From Mauremys mutica (Eukaryota; Chordata; Testudines; Geoemydidae), in contig NC_059072.1 of the NCBI RefSeq assembly GCF_020497125.1, positions 51,246,697 through 51,310,696 of the forward strand: a stretch of DNA of 64,000 nucleotides. The letters run 5' to 3'. The notes beneath the pieces are model-generated. The model had not been told where the DNA came from. It searched no databases and worked only from the letters and a program-made list of their open reading frames with translations. The position numbers and the translations under genes were made by a program. How positions within the stretch are numbered: the stretch's first letter is position 1; every line of letters begins with the position of its first letter. Shown one piece after another: positions 45,576 to 56,600 of this stretch.

Positions 45576-47025
45576 TATTTTTAGAAGGACAAAGTCCATG
45601 TGTTCTGGTTTGTTTTTAAACCTGACTGGATTTTTGTTGAAGATGGACCAGGCCTAATGGGACCTGTCAGATTCTGTAGAAGAGGATAAGATCTGTCCAG
45701 TTGATCTATCAGGAGATATGAGCTCAGCTGCAGAGACAGATTGGTCCTGATGCAGAACCCTCTGGGTTTTAGGTAAATGACATCTTCAAATTCCAGGGCT
45801 CTGCTGTGGAATCCAGAATGTAATTAGAATTAAATAGCAGAGAACTTTGTGACTTTCGTGCTGTTTATTATGAATAAAAATGACTGTGCTTTACAAATAT
45901 GAGCTTTACTGGGCCCTGGACTTTCCCATCCCTTGTTAATTACCTGTAGACAGTCAGTCTCTCTCTTCATAATCCTCCCAGCATCTATTATACCTCTGAG
46001 TCATCTCCTGAAGCACTTTCATCTTTGCTATGAAAACCCCTTGAAGGAACCATAATGAAAAATGTTCACTCATAGGGCCTGATGTGAAAAGTACTTTTTT
46101 CTTTCCTTTCCAATTGATTGAAAGTAATTTAAAAAAAGTAAAATTTGTGACAACTACTCTCCAACGTCTCACTTCCAAATAGATCCCCTTCCCTCTCTCC
46201 CTCAAAAGTTAATACTTCTGAAATAGGGAGTATGAGGCTCTGTAAGTTAAGTGTTATATATCTACCTCATGTGTGAAACTCACTGAGACTTTATCTTCAC
46301 TGTAGGGCCACAAGGACTGCATACTCTTAAGACCACTTCTGTAATTGTACTACTTTTCCCCTCCTACTCCGTGAGATAATACTGCCTGGCTGAGTGTATG
46401 GCCACTTATCTCAATGCTGAGCAGGGGCCTCTTACAGCGCGGCCGTTCAGCTCTCCAGCCAATCAAGCATGGCCATGGGAGTGCTGGGTTCCCAAGCTCT
46501 CCAGAGCCACTCGTGCAGCTCTGCAGAGTGGCAGGGGATAGTAGTCCATCTTTGGCCCCACCCCTGCACATCACATAGAAAACATCTTTTTCTTTCTAAT
46601 TTCCCCCCCCCAAAACACCCTCCACACTTCCTATGATCTTAGACCTTGCAGTCCTAAGCCCTTTCCCTTCCCATTAGTTCTGTGCATGGCTCCCTTCATC
46701 TCCTAGTAGCGCAGATGCTGCCAGTCTCTCTGTTAACAGACAGCAGCGATGCTGAAGGGAGCTGTGCTGTATAGTGACTGGAGGAGGCAGAAAGATTTGG
46801 CTCTGGATCTTGCAACAGAGAGATCCTGTTGCTTGCTACCCTGCAAGGCTTAAAACCCAGGAACATCTGCCATCGCTGGGCATGAGAGGGACAGAATCTG
46901 AAGAGAATAAGGGCTAACGGATTGGGGAAGTGAGAGAGAGTTTCCCGGCTGGCAGAGGAAAATTCCACTGGGGTAGAGGCAAAAGAAGGGGAGGGCAAAC
47001 TGTGTTCTAATCACTTACTTATGCA
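45576..47025. other. Unassigned DNA
   Basis: No supported gene. About 46385-46565 is GC-richer than its surroundings, without a recognised feature. Confidence 0.4.
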
Positions 47026-47027
47026 AC

Positions 47028-47226
47028 ATGGTCTAGGGGATAGAGCACTGGACTGGGACTCTGGAGACCTGGATTCTGATCCCAGCTGTTCCACTGGCTT
47101 GCTTGGTGACCCTGGGCAAGTCATTTCAACTCATGCTTCAGATTCTACCTCTGTAAAATGAGGTTATGATACTTACCTCCCTTTGTAAAGCACTTTGGGA
47201 CCTACTGATGAAAAGCACTATATATA
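47028..47226 (+). mobile_element. MIR/CORE-type SINE, nearly complete
   Basis: GGTCTAGGGGATAGAGCACT head, GGAGACCTGGATTCTGATCC (B-box region), GACCCTGGGCAAGTCATTTC core, CTGTAAAATGAGG, and the 3' end AAAGCACTTTGGGACC...AAAAGCACTATA. Confidence 0.9.
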
Positions 47227-47585
47227 GTAGTAGTGTTACACTGGTCTACAATTTTTGAGAAGTCGTCTGCTTCAGAGATAAAATGTGCTATTTATTATGT
47301 ATTTTTTGATGTGCTGAATTCAAATATGACAATTAAAACAACTGATTGGCTACTGTTTCTAAGATATTTAAGTTTTTACATTTTATGTCTATGTATATTG
47401 TGTAGATAGTAGAGTTTTAATCATAAATTGTAAACCTAGGTCTTTTCATGTGTTTATGGTTGCTTTACATGATAATATTTCACCGGTCCTGTTTATGTAA
47501 CATTTTAAAAATCAGCAAAAGGGTTATATAACTAAAATTTATTATGAAACAAAAGACAAAAAACTATTATGTACGTAGTTTAGTC

Positions 47586-49254
47586 CTATTCAGTGTCTAC
47601 TCGGCGCTTCTTGGCTTGTCTCTTGTATTCATTAAATGGAGCATCTCTTGTCACTGTCCAGCAATAGTCTGCAAGCATTGATAGTGTTTCTCCATTGTTG
47701 CAATGTCCTGGTGAAATCGCTCGCCATGCTCGTCGCTCACTGCTCCACAGTTCGGTGGAAAAAAATCTAGATGAGAGTGCAAAAAATGTATCTTTAGTGA
47801 CATGTTGCAACCAAGGCTTTTGGATGCCTTGAGGAGGTTTTCCACCAACAACCTGTAGTTGTCTGCCTTGTTGTTTCCGAGAAAATTTATTGCTACTAAC
47901 TGGAAGGCTTTCCATGCCGTCTTTTCCTTGCCACGCAGTGCATGGTCAAATGCATCATCTCGAAGAAGTTCACAAATCTGAGGACCAACAAAGACACCTT
48001 CCTTTATCTTAGCTTCACTTAACCTTGGAAATTTTCCATGGAGGTACTTGAAAGCTGCTTGTGTTTTGTCAATGGCCTTGACAAAGTTCTTCATCAGACC
48101 CAGCTTGATGTGTAAGGGTGGTAACAAAATCTTCCTTGATTCAACAAATGGTGGATGCTGACCACTTTTCCTCCCAGGCTCCAATGACTGTCGGAGTGGC
48201 CAATCTTTCTTGATGTAGTGGGAATCTCTTGCACGACTATCCCATTCGCAGAGAAAACAGCAGTACTTTGTGTATCCAGTCTGCAGACCAAGCAAGAGAG
48301 CAACAACCTTCAAATTGCCACAAAGTTGCCACTGATGTTGGTCATAGTTTATGCACCTCAAAAGTTGTTTCATGTTGTCATAGGTTTCCTTCATATGGAC
48401 TGCATGACCAACTGGAATTGATGGCAAAACATTGCCACTATGCAGTAAAACAGCTTTAAGACTCGTCTTCGATGAATCAATGAACAGTCTCCACTCATCT
48501 GGATCGTGAACGATGTTGAGGGCTGCCATCACACCATCGATGTTGTTGCAGGCTACAAGATCACCTTCCATGAAGAAGAATGGGACAAGATCCTTTTGAC
48601 GGTCACGGAACATGGAAACCCTAACATCACCTGCCAGGAGATTCCACTGCTGTAGTCTGGAGCCCAACAGCACTGCCTTACTCTTGGGTAGTTCCAAATC
48701 CCTGACAAGGTCATTCAGTTCACCTTGTGTTATGAGGTGTGGTTCAGAGGAGGAGGATGGGAGAAAATGTGGGTCCTGTGACACTGATGGTTCAGGACCA
48801 GAAGTTTCATTCTCTTCCTCGTCTGACTCAAGTGAGAATGATTCTGGTGCATCAGGAACCGGCAGTCCTTCTCCGTGGGGTACTGGGCGTATAGCTGATG
48901 GAATGTTTGGATAATGCACAGTCCACTTTTTCTTCTTTGACACACCTTTCCCAACTGGAGGCACCATGCAGAAGTAACAATTGCTGGTATGATCTGTTGG
49001 CTCTCTCCAAATCATTGGCACTGCAAAAGGCATAGATTTCCTTTTCCTGTTCAACCACTGGCGAAGATTTGTTGCACAAGTGTTGCAGCATATGTGTGGG
49101 GCCCACCTCTTGTCCTGATCTCCAATTTTGCAGCCAAATTAAGGTGATAGGCTTTCTTAACCATAGTGGTTATACTGCACTTTTGTGATGCAAAAGTCAC
49201 TTCACCACAAACATAGCAGAAGTTATCTGCACTGTTCACACAAGTACGAGGCAT
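47586..49254 (-). pseudogene. Widespread uncharacterised transposon-type protein (DEHGERFHQ motif)
   Basis: A single-exon gene of about 555 codons. The N-terminus (ATG at 49254, MPRTCVNSADNFCYVCGEV) holds Cys-rich zinc-binding patterns, CYVC and then HICCNTC after a frameshift near 49138. A 467-codon open stretch (to 47651) follows: an acidic linker, YTKYCCFLCEWDSRARDSHY, a basic/hydrophobic region, and FFPPNCGAVSDEHGERFHQ at about 47740-47711. A small deletion and frame change near 47680 separate this from the last residues (ADYCWTVTRDAPF) and the stop at 47586. I have seen this protein type as 'hypothetical' in many animals with a patchy distribution, which suggests a DNA transposon gene. 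The superfamily is unknown to me. Two indels make this copy a probable pseudogene. TTTATT near 47538 could be its poly(A) signal. Confidence 0.75.
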
Positions 49255-49391
49255 CTCTGCTCACTTTGGCTAAACAGAAATGTTTCCCTTTGCAAAATCA
49301 AACACTGACAAATAAGAGAGCATGACACTGTATGATTTCTAGAGCTGATATAGGGCAATTTGTTCAGCAGAGTGATGTAAGCTTCATTATG

Positions 49392-49472
49392 ATTGCATCA
49401 TCCATGACTTCTAGGAATAACATGATGCAATTCATATCATGTATGATGCAATACCAGCTTCAGATTGCATCA
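49392..49472. promoter_or_regulatory. Four ATTGCATCA (C/EBP-ATF type) sites upstream of the DEHGER gene
   Basis: ATTGCATCA occurs at 49392-49400 and 49464-49472, and its complement TGATGCAAT at 49423-49431 and 49444-49452. All lie 138-218 bp upstream of the - strand start codon. The same nonamer is the amino-acid response element of the mammalian CHOP promoter, bound by ATF4 and C/EBP factors. They might instead be sites for the element's own transposase. Confidence 0.55.
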
Positions 49473-51976
49473 TTCATTGTTTTGCCTAAAAAGCAAGTAC
49501 TGTCCAAACCCAGTCATAGATTTATTCATAGATCCACTCAAAGATGTATTTTAGTCATTTCTGGTTTAAATTGAGATCCCTTCCCTTTATAACTCACTTA
49601 TCCTCCGCTATTCCCAAGTCAAGGGTCATATATACTGACCCAATAGCATAACTTGAAAACTAGAGCCAATCAACAATTTTAAGCATCATTTTCATTCTCA
49701 GTGACCCAGAATTAGTAAAGTTTGCCTAGTAAAGTTACATTTATTTCAGAAGCATTTTGGCTGTAGAGCAGTGTTATATGCAAATCTGTTTCTCACTACC
49801 AGTTCAATAACACTTTGTTGGCATAGCAAGGTATACAAATGTTGTCAACATGTAAAAAGAAGACACAGCTCTTGTGTCATGTGTGTCCGAGTTAGACAGT
49901 GTGGTTGGTAGTTTGTTATTGTTGTGTATCTCTGATTTGGTGGCAGATTGCTATCCAGGGTGAAGCTATTTTTGCTCCAAGGTTATGCACAATTTATCCT
50001 CTGCCGTTTTACAGAAGTCTTTGCTTTTTCTGATAACTGGAGGAAGCATCTTTCTCAGACTTTCTTGTATTTAGATATTGCATTAGTAAATGTGTCTATT
50101 TCCCCTTTGTCTCATTCACTGCACAGTCATCTCTCCCTCAGGTTGGCCTGCGCTTTGTGTCTCCCAGTTTCCATCTCTGTTTTCTAGCTGCTGAAGCTGT
50201 ATTCGTTACCAATCTGCCTTAGTTTTGTACAGTTCACTGTGGCAACAATAATCTACTAGTGTTTCCACTTTGTGCAAGGATCTCTCATGTTTTGATTTGA
50301 CCTTAGCAGCAATTCCTGTTTGAGCCTACGTGCGATACTGAGTATTCTTCATTTTTGTGTAAGGTTATTTTCTTCACTGTCTGGGAGGTCGATATTGATG
50401 AGACCTGGCAATGATATAGAAGAGTGTACTAGGTTTTCATTGGGATTTGGTGTTTTTATCCTCTGCTGCTATGCAGTGAGGGGAGCATTTGTTACAGAAG
50501 TCTGGGCTTGAGGAAGCCCCCATTTCTTTGCTCTCCCTCTCAATAGAAGTGAAATGAAAAGCTCTGCTCACTAAAAGTGCTAATAAGGAAGGTTAGCTCA
50601 GTGGTTTCATCACGTTCTGCCAGCAGTGATAATGGTCCTTCAGTGGTGTCTATGCTGGGAACTTGCCCTCATTATAGCCGTCACTGTAGCTGTTTGAAAC
50701 TGGTATAAGCTATACCAATTGCCGCTTATAGTGGCTTTGCCTATCTACAAAGTGGACACTGATAACTGAAGCCCCCAATGAGGAATATGCAAAAGGATGG
50801 TGGGGGAGCATAGTATCCATAGGTCAGTAGCTTAAGTGGGATGGGAAGAGAAACTCTCCTAGAGAATACAATACCACCAGCCATCACTCACCAAAAGCAA
50901 AATCACTGGAGGTAACCCCTGACCTTATTCTGCCTGAGCTCAGATTTACCTAAAATTTCTTGGCAAACTATTGTGCCCAAACTTCTGAAGCCAATTCAAA
51001 GATAAAAAGTTGAAACTGATGTGGAAATCTCTTGGCTGTTATAGCAAAAGGGAGTTACCCTCAGGGCTTTATTGTGAAGAATTTCCACTTCAAATTCTTC
51101 CCTTCACTTCGCTGTCCTTCCTCTCTTACTTCTTTTCTTTACTCCTTTTATTTTTTTTTTTGGTACCTTACCATTCTAAACTTCAACTTTGTCAGACCTA
51201 GAGTTCTTTGAACTACATGTTCAAATTCCACCAGTACTGAGTCTGCCTTTTTCTTCGTGGGTGTACGAACTGAGTGCTATGCAGTTTACTCTGTTTCAGA
51301 TGAAACTTTAAAAACCAAGAGCCAAATTATCAAGTAATTATTGATTTAGGGGATTTAGGTTTTGGCTGCCCAGTTTGAAATACTTTCGGTCTGATTTATG
51401 GAGGTGCTGAGCTCTCGTTGACTTCAATTACAGGTGTGGGTGTAGCACTTTTGAAAATCATCAGATCCAATCTGTCTGAAGGTGGGCACCCAAAATCACT
51501 CTTGAAAACATTGACCCAAATTCCTCTCTGTCCTTGTTAAACTTTTAAAGATCTCCCACAAGAGCAGGGCATTGTTCTCACTTCTCTACCAGAAACTTCC
51601 TTTCCTGGGTAACAGACTTTGTACCATTTTGCTGCCACCCTACAGGCATTTTCTTATCTTCATTACAGTTTTTTACCTTAGTAATTCTCTTACTTTAGTA
51701 GCTACCAGTTAATTGTCACTTAACATGAGGTTGTTAACATCTTTGAAGAGGCTAGTCTGGACATTCCCCAAACATTTGTTCCAGGCTAGAGTGTAAACCC
51801 CAAATATTTGTAGCCTGGAATGAAGGTTTGGGGATGTCCTGACTAGGTTTTTCAAATGAAATAATTACCCTGAGATACTTGGCCATTAATTAACTTGAGC
51901 TAAAAACTCTAGACTTAAATCATGTTTATACTAAGAAAAAGCTATATTTTAACGCGCGTTAACAATGAAGAAAAGG
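49473..51976. other. Flank of the DEHGER element, then unassigned DNA
   Basis: About 49473-49740 probably still belongs to the element carrying the DEHGER gene, but no inverted end was found. About 51330-51515 (GCTGAGCTCTCGTTGACTTC and nearby) is an old amniote-type interspersed repeat. No other feature. Confidence 0.4.
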
Positions 51977-51984
51977 CCATAGAG

Positions 51985-52436
51985 CAGTGGTCCCCAAACT
52001 TTTCATGGTGCACCCTGCTTACACCTGTGTGTGCCCCCCCTCCCCCGGCGCCATGGTCGGGAACTACGACCAGGAGTTTGGCTCTGGCTCCCAGCGGGGA
52101 GCATGGACAGGGGTTAGAGAGCTGAGGCTGAGGTGGGAGCAGCGACTGGGCAGGAAGCCGTGGTCCCAGGCTGGGGCCACAGCTGGAGGATGGGGATGGG
52201 GCTAGGGCTGGGGCTGAGGGGTGCAGCCAAGGTCTGAAGCAAAGCCATGGCTAGGGGCGGGACTGGGGCCAGGAACAGAGCCATAGCTGGGGCTGCGGCT
52301 GGGGCCGGAGCAGAGCTAGAGGCAGAGTGGGCTTGATGCCACTCCCTCCCCGCCTCCTATGGGGGTTGGCCTGGTACCTGCTGCACCCCCTGATTTTCTG
52401 CACTCCCCGGTGCACCCCACAGTTTGGGAACCACTG
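51985..52436. mobile_element. hAT (Charlie-like) non-autonomous element
   Basis: Ends CAGTGGTCCCCAAACTTTT and AGTTTGGGAACCACTG. The flanking octamers CCATAGAG (51977-51984) and CCGTAGAT (52437-52444) agree at 6 of 8. GTGCACCC near the left is mirrored by GGTGCACCCC near the right. The interior has imperfect GGGGCTGGGGC repeats. Confidence 0.8.
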
Positions 52437-52499
52437 CCGTAGATGGATGTCATTTGTGAAGCAATCTGGCATTCTTGGGGATGAAAGATGCTACATAAA

Positions 52500-52650
52500 T
52501 GTTGTTTGTTTTTGTTTATTGATCAGGTTTATTACAGAAGTATCTAAGTGCCAATCACGAATGAGATCCCATTGTGCTAGATGGTGTAGAGAAACAGATT
52601 AGTAGAAGATGCCTGCCTCAAAGAGTTGATAATTTAAATAGACAAGACAT
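52500..52650 (+). repeat. Family R1 repeat, copy 3
   Basis: GGTTTATTACAGAAGTATCT, GATCCCATTGTGCTAGATGG and AAAGAGTTGATAATTTAAAT match the ordered blocks of 26560-26700. Confidence 0.6.
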
Positions 52651-52829
52651 ACCCCTTCCCACACTAGGTGACTGACTAACAATGTGAATTATATTTTTCT
52701 TTTTGTCCATGAAAACTGCTTAAAAGCCGGTTGCAGTACACTTACCGTAGCTATCCTTCCAGAGTGCTTGATCCCCTCTTTTTTCATACAACCTGTAATC
52801 GGGTGGTCGGGGCTCGACCCTCCAGCGGA

Positions 52830-54380
52830 CAGGAGGGGAGCCGCACCGACTCACTTCTGTTCGCCTGCTAGCTTTTGGGAGTCACGGGGAACAACGTTAG
52901 ATCGCCGGGCCCTCTGGTGCAGGGGCTGGCCAACAGCAGTTCAAATAGGCCCAGGCCCTCTGGAGCAGGGGCTGGGCAGACAGTAGATCAAATAAGGCCT
53001 GGCCCTCTGGAGCAGGGTAGGGCAACAGCAGTTCAAGTAAGCCCTGGCCCTCCGGAGCAGGGCAGGGCAACAACAGTTCACTAAGCCCTGGCCCTTTGGA
53101 GCAGGGCAGGGCAACAATAGTTCAAATAAGCCCTGGCCCTCTGGAGCAGGGTAGGGCAACAGCAGTTCAATAAGCCCTGGCCCTTTGGGGCAGGGCGGGG
53201 CAATAGCAGTTCAATAAGCCCTGGCCCTTTGGGGCAGGGCGGGGCAATAGCAGTTCAATAAGCCCTGGCCCTGTGGGGCAGGGCGGGGCAATAGCAGTTC
53301 AATAAGCCCTGGCCCTCTGGAGCAGGGCAGGGCAACAGCAGTTCAATAAGCTCTGGCCCTCTGGAGCAGGGCAGGGCAACAGCAGTTCAATAAGCCCTGG
53401 CCCTGTGGGGCAGGGCGGGGCAATAGCAGTTCAATAAGCCCGGGCCCTCTGGAGCAGGGCAGGGCAACAGTAGTTCAAATAAGCCCTGACCCCCTGGAGC
53501 AGGGCAGGGCAACAGCAAGAGGCAGAGCTCAGACCCCCAGGCAGGGCTGAGCAGCAGTTCAAGTCTATAAAGCCCAAGCCCTCAGTCAGGGCGGGGCAGC
53601 AAAACAGCAGCTCTAGCTCAGACCCTCAGGCAGGGGCTGAGCAGCAACAGGCAAGTGCAAGCTTCTATGCTGGAGCGCTGGGTTGAGGGGGAGACTGCCA
53701 CCCGGGAGTGGGGTGGCAGGGGGGGACACAGGCCCACCCACTCCACTGTGTCCCAGCCCGGGGCCCTAGCATCGGCGTGGACCTGCTGCAGTCAGTGGGG
53801 ATCCTGGCCGCAACACACTGACATGGGCACATCAGTGCCCTCAGCCGGACAAGGGTCGGCTACCCCCGGGCTACACTCCATCTCCCCCTCAAGGCCTACC
53901 TCGTCCGTCGCACCCGGTTCAGGCCAGTCCGTCTGCATCGGCTCCGGTGGAGGGCTTGGCGGCAGGTCCGGCAGCTCCTCTGGGAAGTTGGGCCAGGACT
54001 GCTCGGGCGGCTCCTCTGGGTAACAGCAGGGCCGAGGGGGCTCCTCCTCGTAGCGGGCGCTCAGCAATCCTGGGGGCTCCTCCCAGTACGGGCTCCGGGT
54101 AGGCTCCGCGGGCTCCTCTGGGTAGTGGGCACGGGGAAGCTCCGGCCAGGCAGGGCAGTTACCTTGGGCCGAGGAGGGCTCCCAGCCGGGAGCTCCCGCA
54201 GGCACGTCTGCTCTCGGCGATGGCTGGGTGCTGACTGAGCTTGGGCGTGCGCCTTTTCTACTTCCTGCCCCGCCCCTTGACTTCCCGGGGGGCGGGGACT
54301 GGGGGCAGAAGTTCCGCCCACTGAGGTGTTGGCAGGGCAGCTCCCTCTGCCGGGCAGGAGGGGAGCCACACCGACTCACT
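52830..54380 (-). mobile_element. Unclassified element with short direct terminal repeats
   Basis: A 26-bp sequence beginning CAGGAGGGGAGCC is directly repeated at 52830-52855 and 54355-54380 with one difference. Between them, on the - strand, lie GC boxes (about 54277-54300), a candidate start region, a possible splice donor (AAG|GTAACT near 54164), a proline-rich ORF and a 44-bp minisatellite. The arrangement suggests a non-autonomous retroelement read on the - strand. No reverse transcriptase, integrase or target duplication was found. Confidence 0.45.
52930..53515. repeat. 44-bp minisatellite, about 13 units
   Basis: The unit begins CCCTGGCCCTCTGGAGCAGG and ends CAGCAGTTCAATAAG. Two unit types alternate in blocks: one has TCTGGAGCAGGGCAGGGC, the other TGTGGGGCAGGGCGGGGC or TTTGGGGCAGGGCGGGGC. 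Outer units are more diverged (insertions, AAATAAG endings) than the middle ones, as expected for an array that grows from within. Confidence 0.9.
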
Positions 54381-54463
54381 ACAAACCCAAACAGTGAAGT
54401 GTAATGCTGAGGGGTGGGTGAGTTTGGTTGAGAAGAGGAAAGAGACGAAGGTAGCAGCAGCAA
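53792..54463 (-). CDS. Proline/glutamate-rich ORF with YPEEP repeats (uncertain)
   Basis: An open frame of about 220 codons on the - strand, without an ATG near its start, so translation would need an upstream spliced exon or a downstream start. Its middle (about residues 110-165) holds five tandem modules with YPEEPAE, YWEEPPG, YEEEPPR, YPEEPPE and FPEELPD, each preceded by a variable Ser/Pro/Arg segment. Regular modules with conserved Tyr/Phe and Glu argue for past protein-level selection, more than GC content alone would give. No domain recognised. It sits inside the direct-repeat-bounded element and may be a remnant of that element's protein. It could also be a chance frame. Confidence 0.35.
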   Translation of the reverse strand: MLLLPSSLSSSQPNSPTPQHYTSLFGFVVSRCGSPPARQRELPCQHLSGRNFCPQSPPPGKSRGGAGSRKGARPSSVSTQPSPRADVPAGAPGWEPSSAQGNCPAWPELPRAHYPEEPAEPTRSPYWEEPPGLLSARYEEEPPRPCCYPEEPPEQSWPNFPEELPDLPPSPPPEPMQTDWPEPGATDEVGLEGEMECSPGVADPCPAEGTDVPMSVCCGQDPH

Positions 54464-56600
54464 GTACTGTTTGAAAATAAGAGGTGAAATGCACTTAGAG
54501 CTCTTCAGGTGTGCTCAAATGGATAATGCAGAGGGATATGAAAATGGGTTGTCACTTGGAAGTTGTTCATCCCTACTGATATGTATGTGCTGAGAACATA
54601 GTGTTTCACAGGAGATAACAAATATTCCTGCACGTGGTTTAAGCAGAACAAATCACCAATATGAATACAAACTGTAGTCGAGCTTTTATGTTTTGAGAAA
54701 ATAATCCCAAATTTTCTCTTCCAAGCTGTCTCTGTTATGGGGATATGAAAAGTGCTAACCCTCTGAGTGTTATATGAAACCTTTTTTGCTTTTTATTTCA
54801 AAAGTAACAGTAAATTATAACCAGAGCTGAAATATGTCAGTGTCTTCATAGTCAGTGCAAAGGAATCCCAATGGATTGGATATGTTGTTCTGTCACTGTG
54901 ATATCAACTTGTTGAAAGGGCTGGTTTCCTATCTCACTCCTTTAATGGAGTCCGTGACCACAGCAACATCTGTTGGTAGCAGCGATATTACAGTACCAAT
55001 GTTGCCCAGCCTTTAGCAGTGCTCTGCCTCTGTTGGTACACTGACCTAGAATACCGCCCTAAATCTGGTGCATAGGATTCCTCTAATTTTCCCCCTTATG
55101 GTTTGTTGTACGCCCCCTCAGGATAATAAACTGATTGCCTGTGTGTTCCGATAGAACTTGCTGCTAATTAACTCTCCCACAAACTTTAGCTCTCACCTTT
55201 TTTCTTTTCCTTTTTTTCCCCCCGCAAACCAGTTTTTTAGTTGGTTTGTCTATCTGCCTCATCAATCTGACTCGTGCAAATGTAGTTACCTTAGGCTACT
55301 ATATTGTTCCCCATTACATTTTTGTTTTGTATGACTGTAAATATAAAATAGTATGTTAAGCTAATGTTAAGGTTGGAGGTGCAAATAGTCATGCTGCTGC
55401 TCCATCATTAAATTGGTCTGTTTTATATTGCAGCACTTCTGGTATAATAAATCACAATCCTATGAGGCCTTTGTTTACTGTATATTATGAAGTCACTTTA
55501 GAATAGATTTTCATTCTTAACTGTTAATTTCTTTCTTTTTGTTGGCTTGTGTCTAAATTACATGCTTTCTAAACATTAATACAGGTATATAAGAAGATGG
55601 GCTAGGGCACTAGTAATGAGAGACATTTACCTCTTAAGTTCCTGGTTAAAATCCAAAAGTTTTATAGCAATCTGCTGGCTGTTGAGTGGCTTATGTGAAA
55701 TGTGTTTGGTCTCAGTCCAGTTCTCTCAGGACCAGTGGCCACATCATCACAAAATCCACTAGCACTAATTAGCATAGTTTGCTGGTAGTTCCATCAGACA
55801 AGCCAAGGACAAACTGGATTTGGAGACAGTCCTTCAGATAAGTTTAGAGATACAATGGTAGGGCAGCTTACATTGCCACTGCCAGTAGTTTACCTGTTCT
55901 GTGGAGAAATATCAAACTGCAGCCTCCGGGGCCTTAAAATTCATACAGTAGTTTTGGATCTTAAAAAAACCAACCAACCAGCGTTTAAAATACACAAATC
56001 ATTAAATGTTTTCTGATGTTTGGTTTTGATATCTCAGTTTAAATCTCTGCTGTGGTGTTTTGAGGAAGTTTTGAGATATGTTGAGCCCTCATTGAAGCAC
56101 TGTAGCTTTTGTTGCAATGGAGTTACCAGAAAGCACAAACATACCACGAATGTCCAGCGCAGAGAACTATAATGTTGCTTTCTGTGTAACACACAGAGAA
56201 CACGTGCTATGAATTTAGGAGAAGTGGTTAAGGCATCTCCTCCATAGCCAATGTGTGACTTTTCTTCCCCAAACTGTGTGACATTTTAATTTCCCCCCTT
56301 TATATCAAAAGACACTAGTGCACCTGAAGGAAAATTAATTCCTTAAAAGTAAGATCTATTTTCATGAGAGAAAACAGTGCCTAGAACTGGAGATCATTCT
56401 TTTACAAAGTGAGACAAAAACATTATGACAATACTTTTCTGCAACCAAACTGTCGTATGGATTATAAAATCCATTTAAAAGGAAATAAACTACCCATTGC
56501 ATGCTAAGTGTCTTCTACTTTTTAAAAATCCAAACCAAATTAAAACAGCAGAATGTTTAAACCACTCGTAGTGGTGACTTGTGATCAAAATGGGACCTCA
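54464..56600. other. Unassigned AT-rich DNA
   Basis: No supported gene or repeat family recognised. Confidence 0.4.

Noticed and set aside
48612..48914. 100-residue + strand frame
   Set aside because: Antisense to the acidic linker of the DEHGER gene; Ser/Gly-rich as expected for a shadow.
49392..49472. Direct/inverted ATTGCATCA cluster as a transposon end
   Set aside because: No matching inverted cluster was found on the other side of the DEHGER gene, so I list it as a regulatory cluster only.
52930..53515. Tandem array as a CRISPR
   Set aside because: Repeats are contiguous 44-bp units without unique spacers, inside a vertebrate repeat; a minisatellite.
53000..53515. The - strand LLPCPAPEGQG-type frame as a repeat protein
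   Set aside because: The 44-bp unit is not a multiple of three, so the frame cannot persist through the array.
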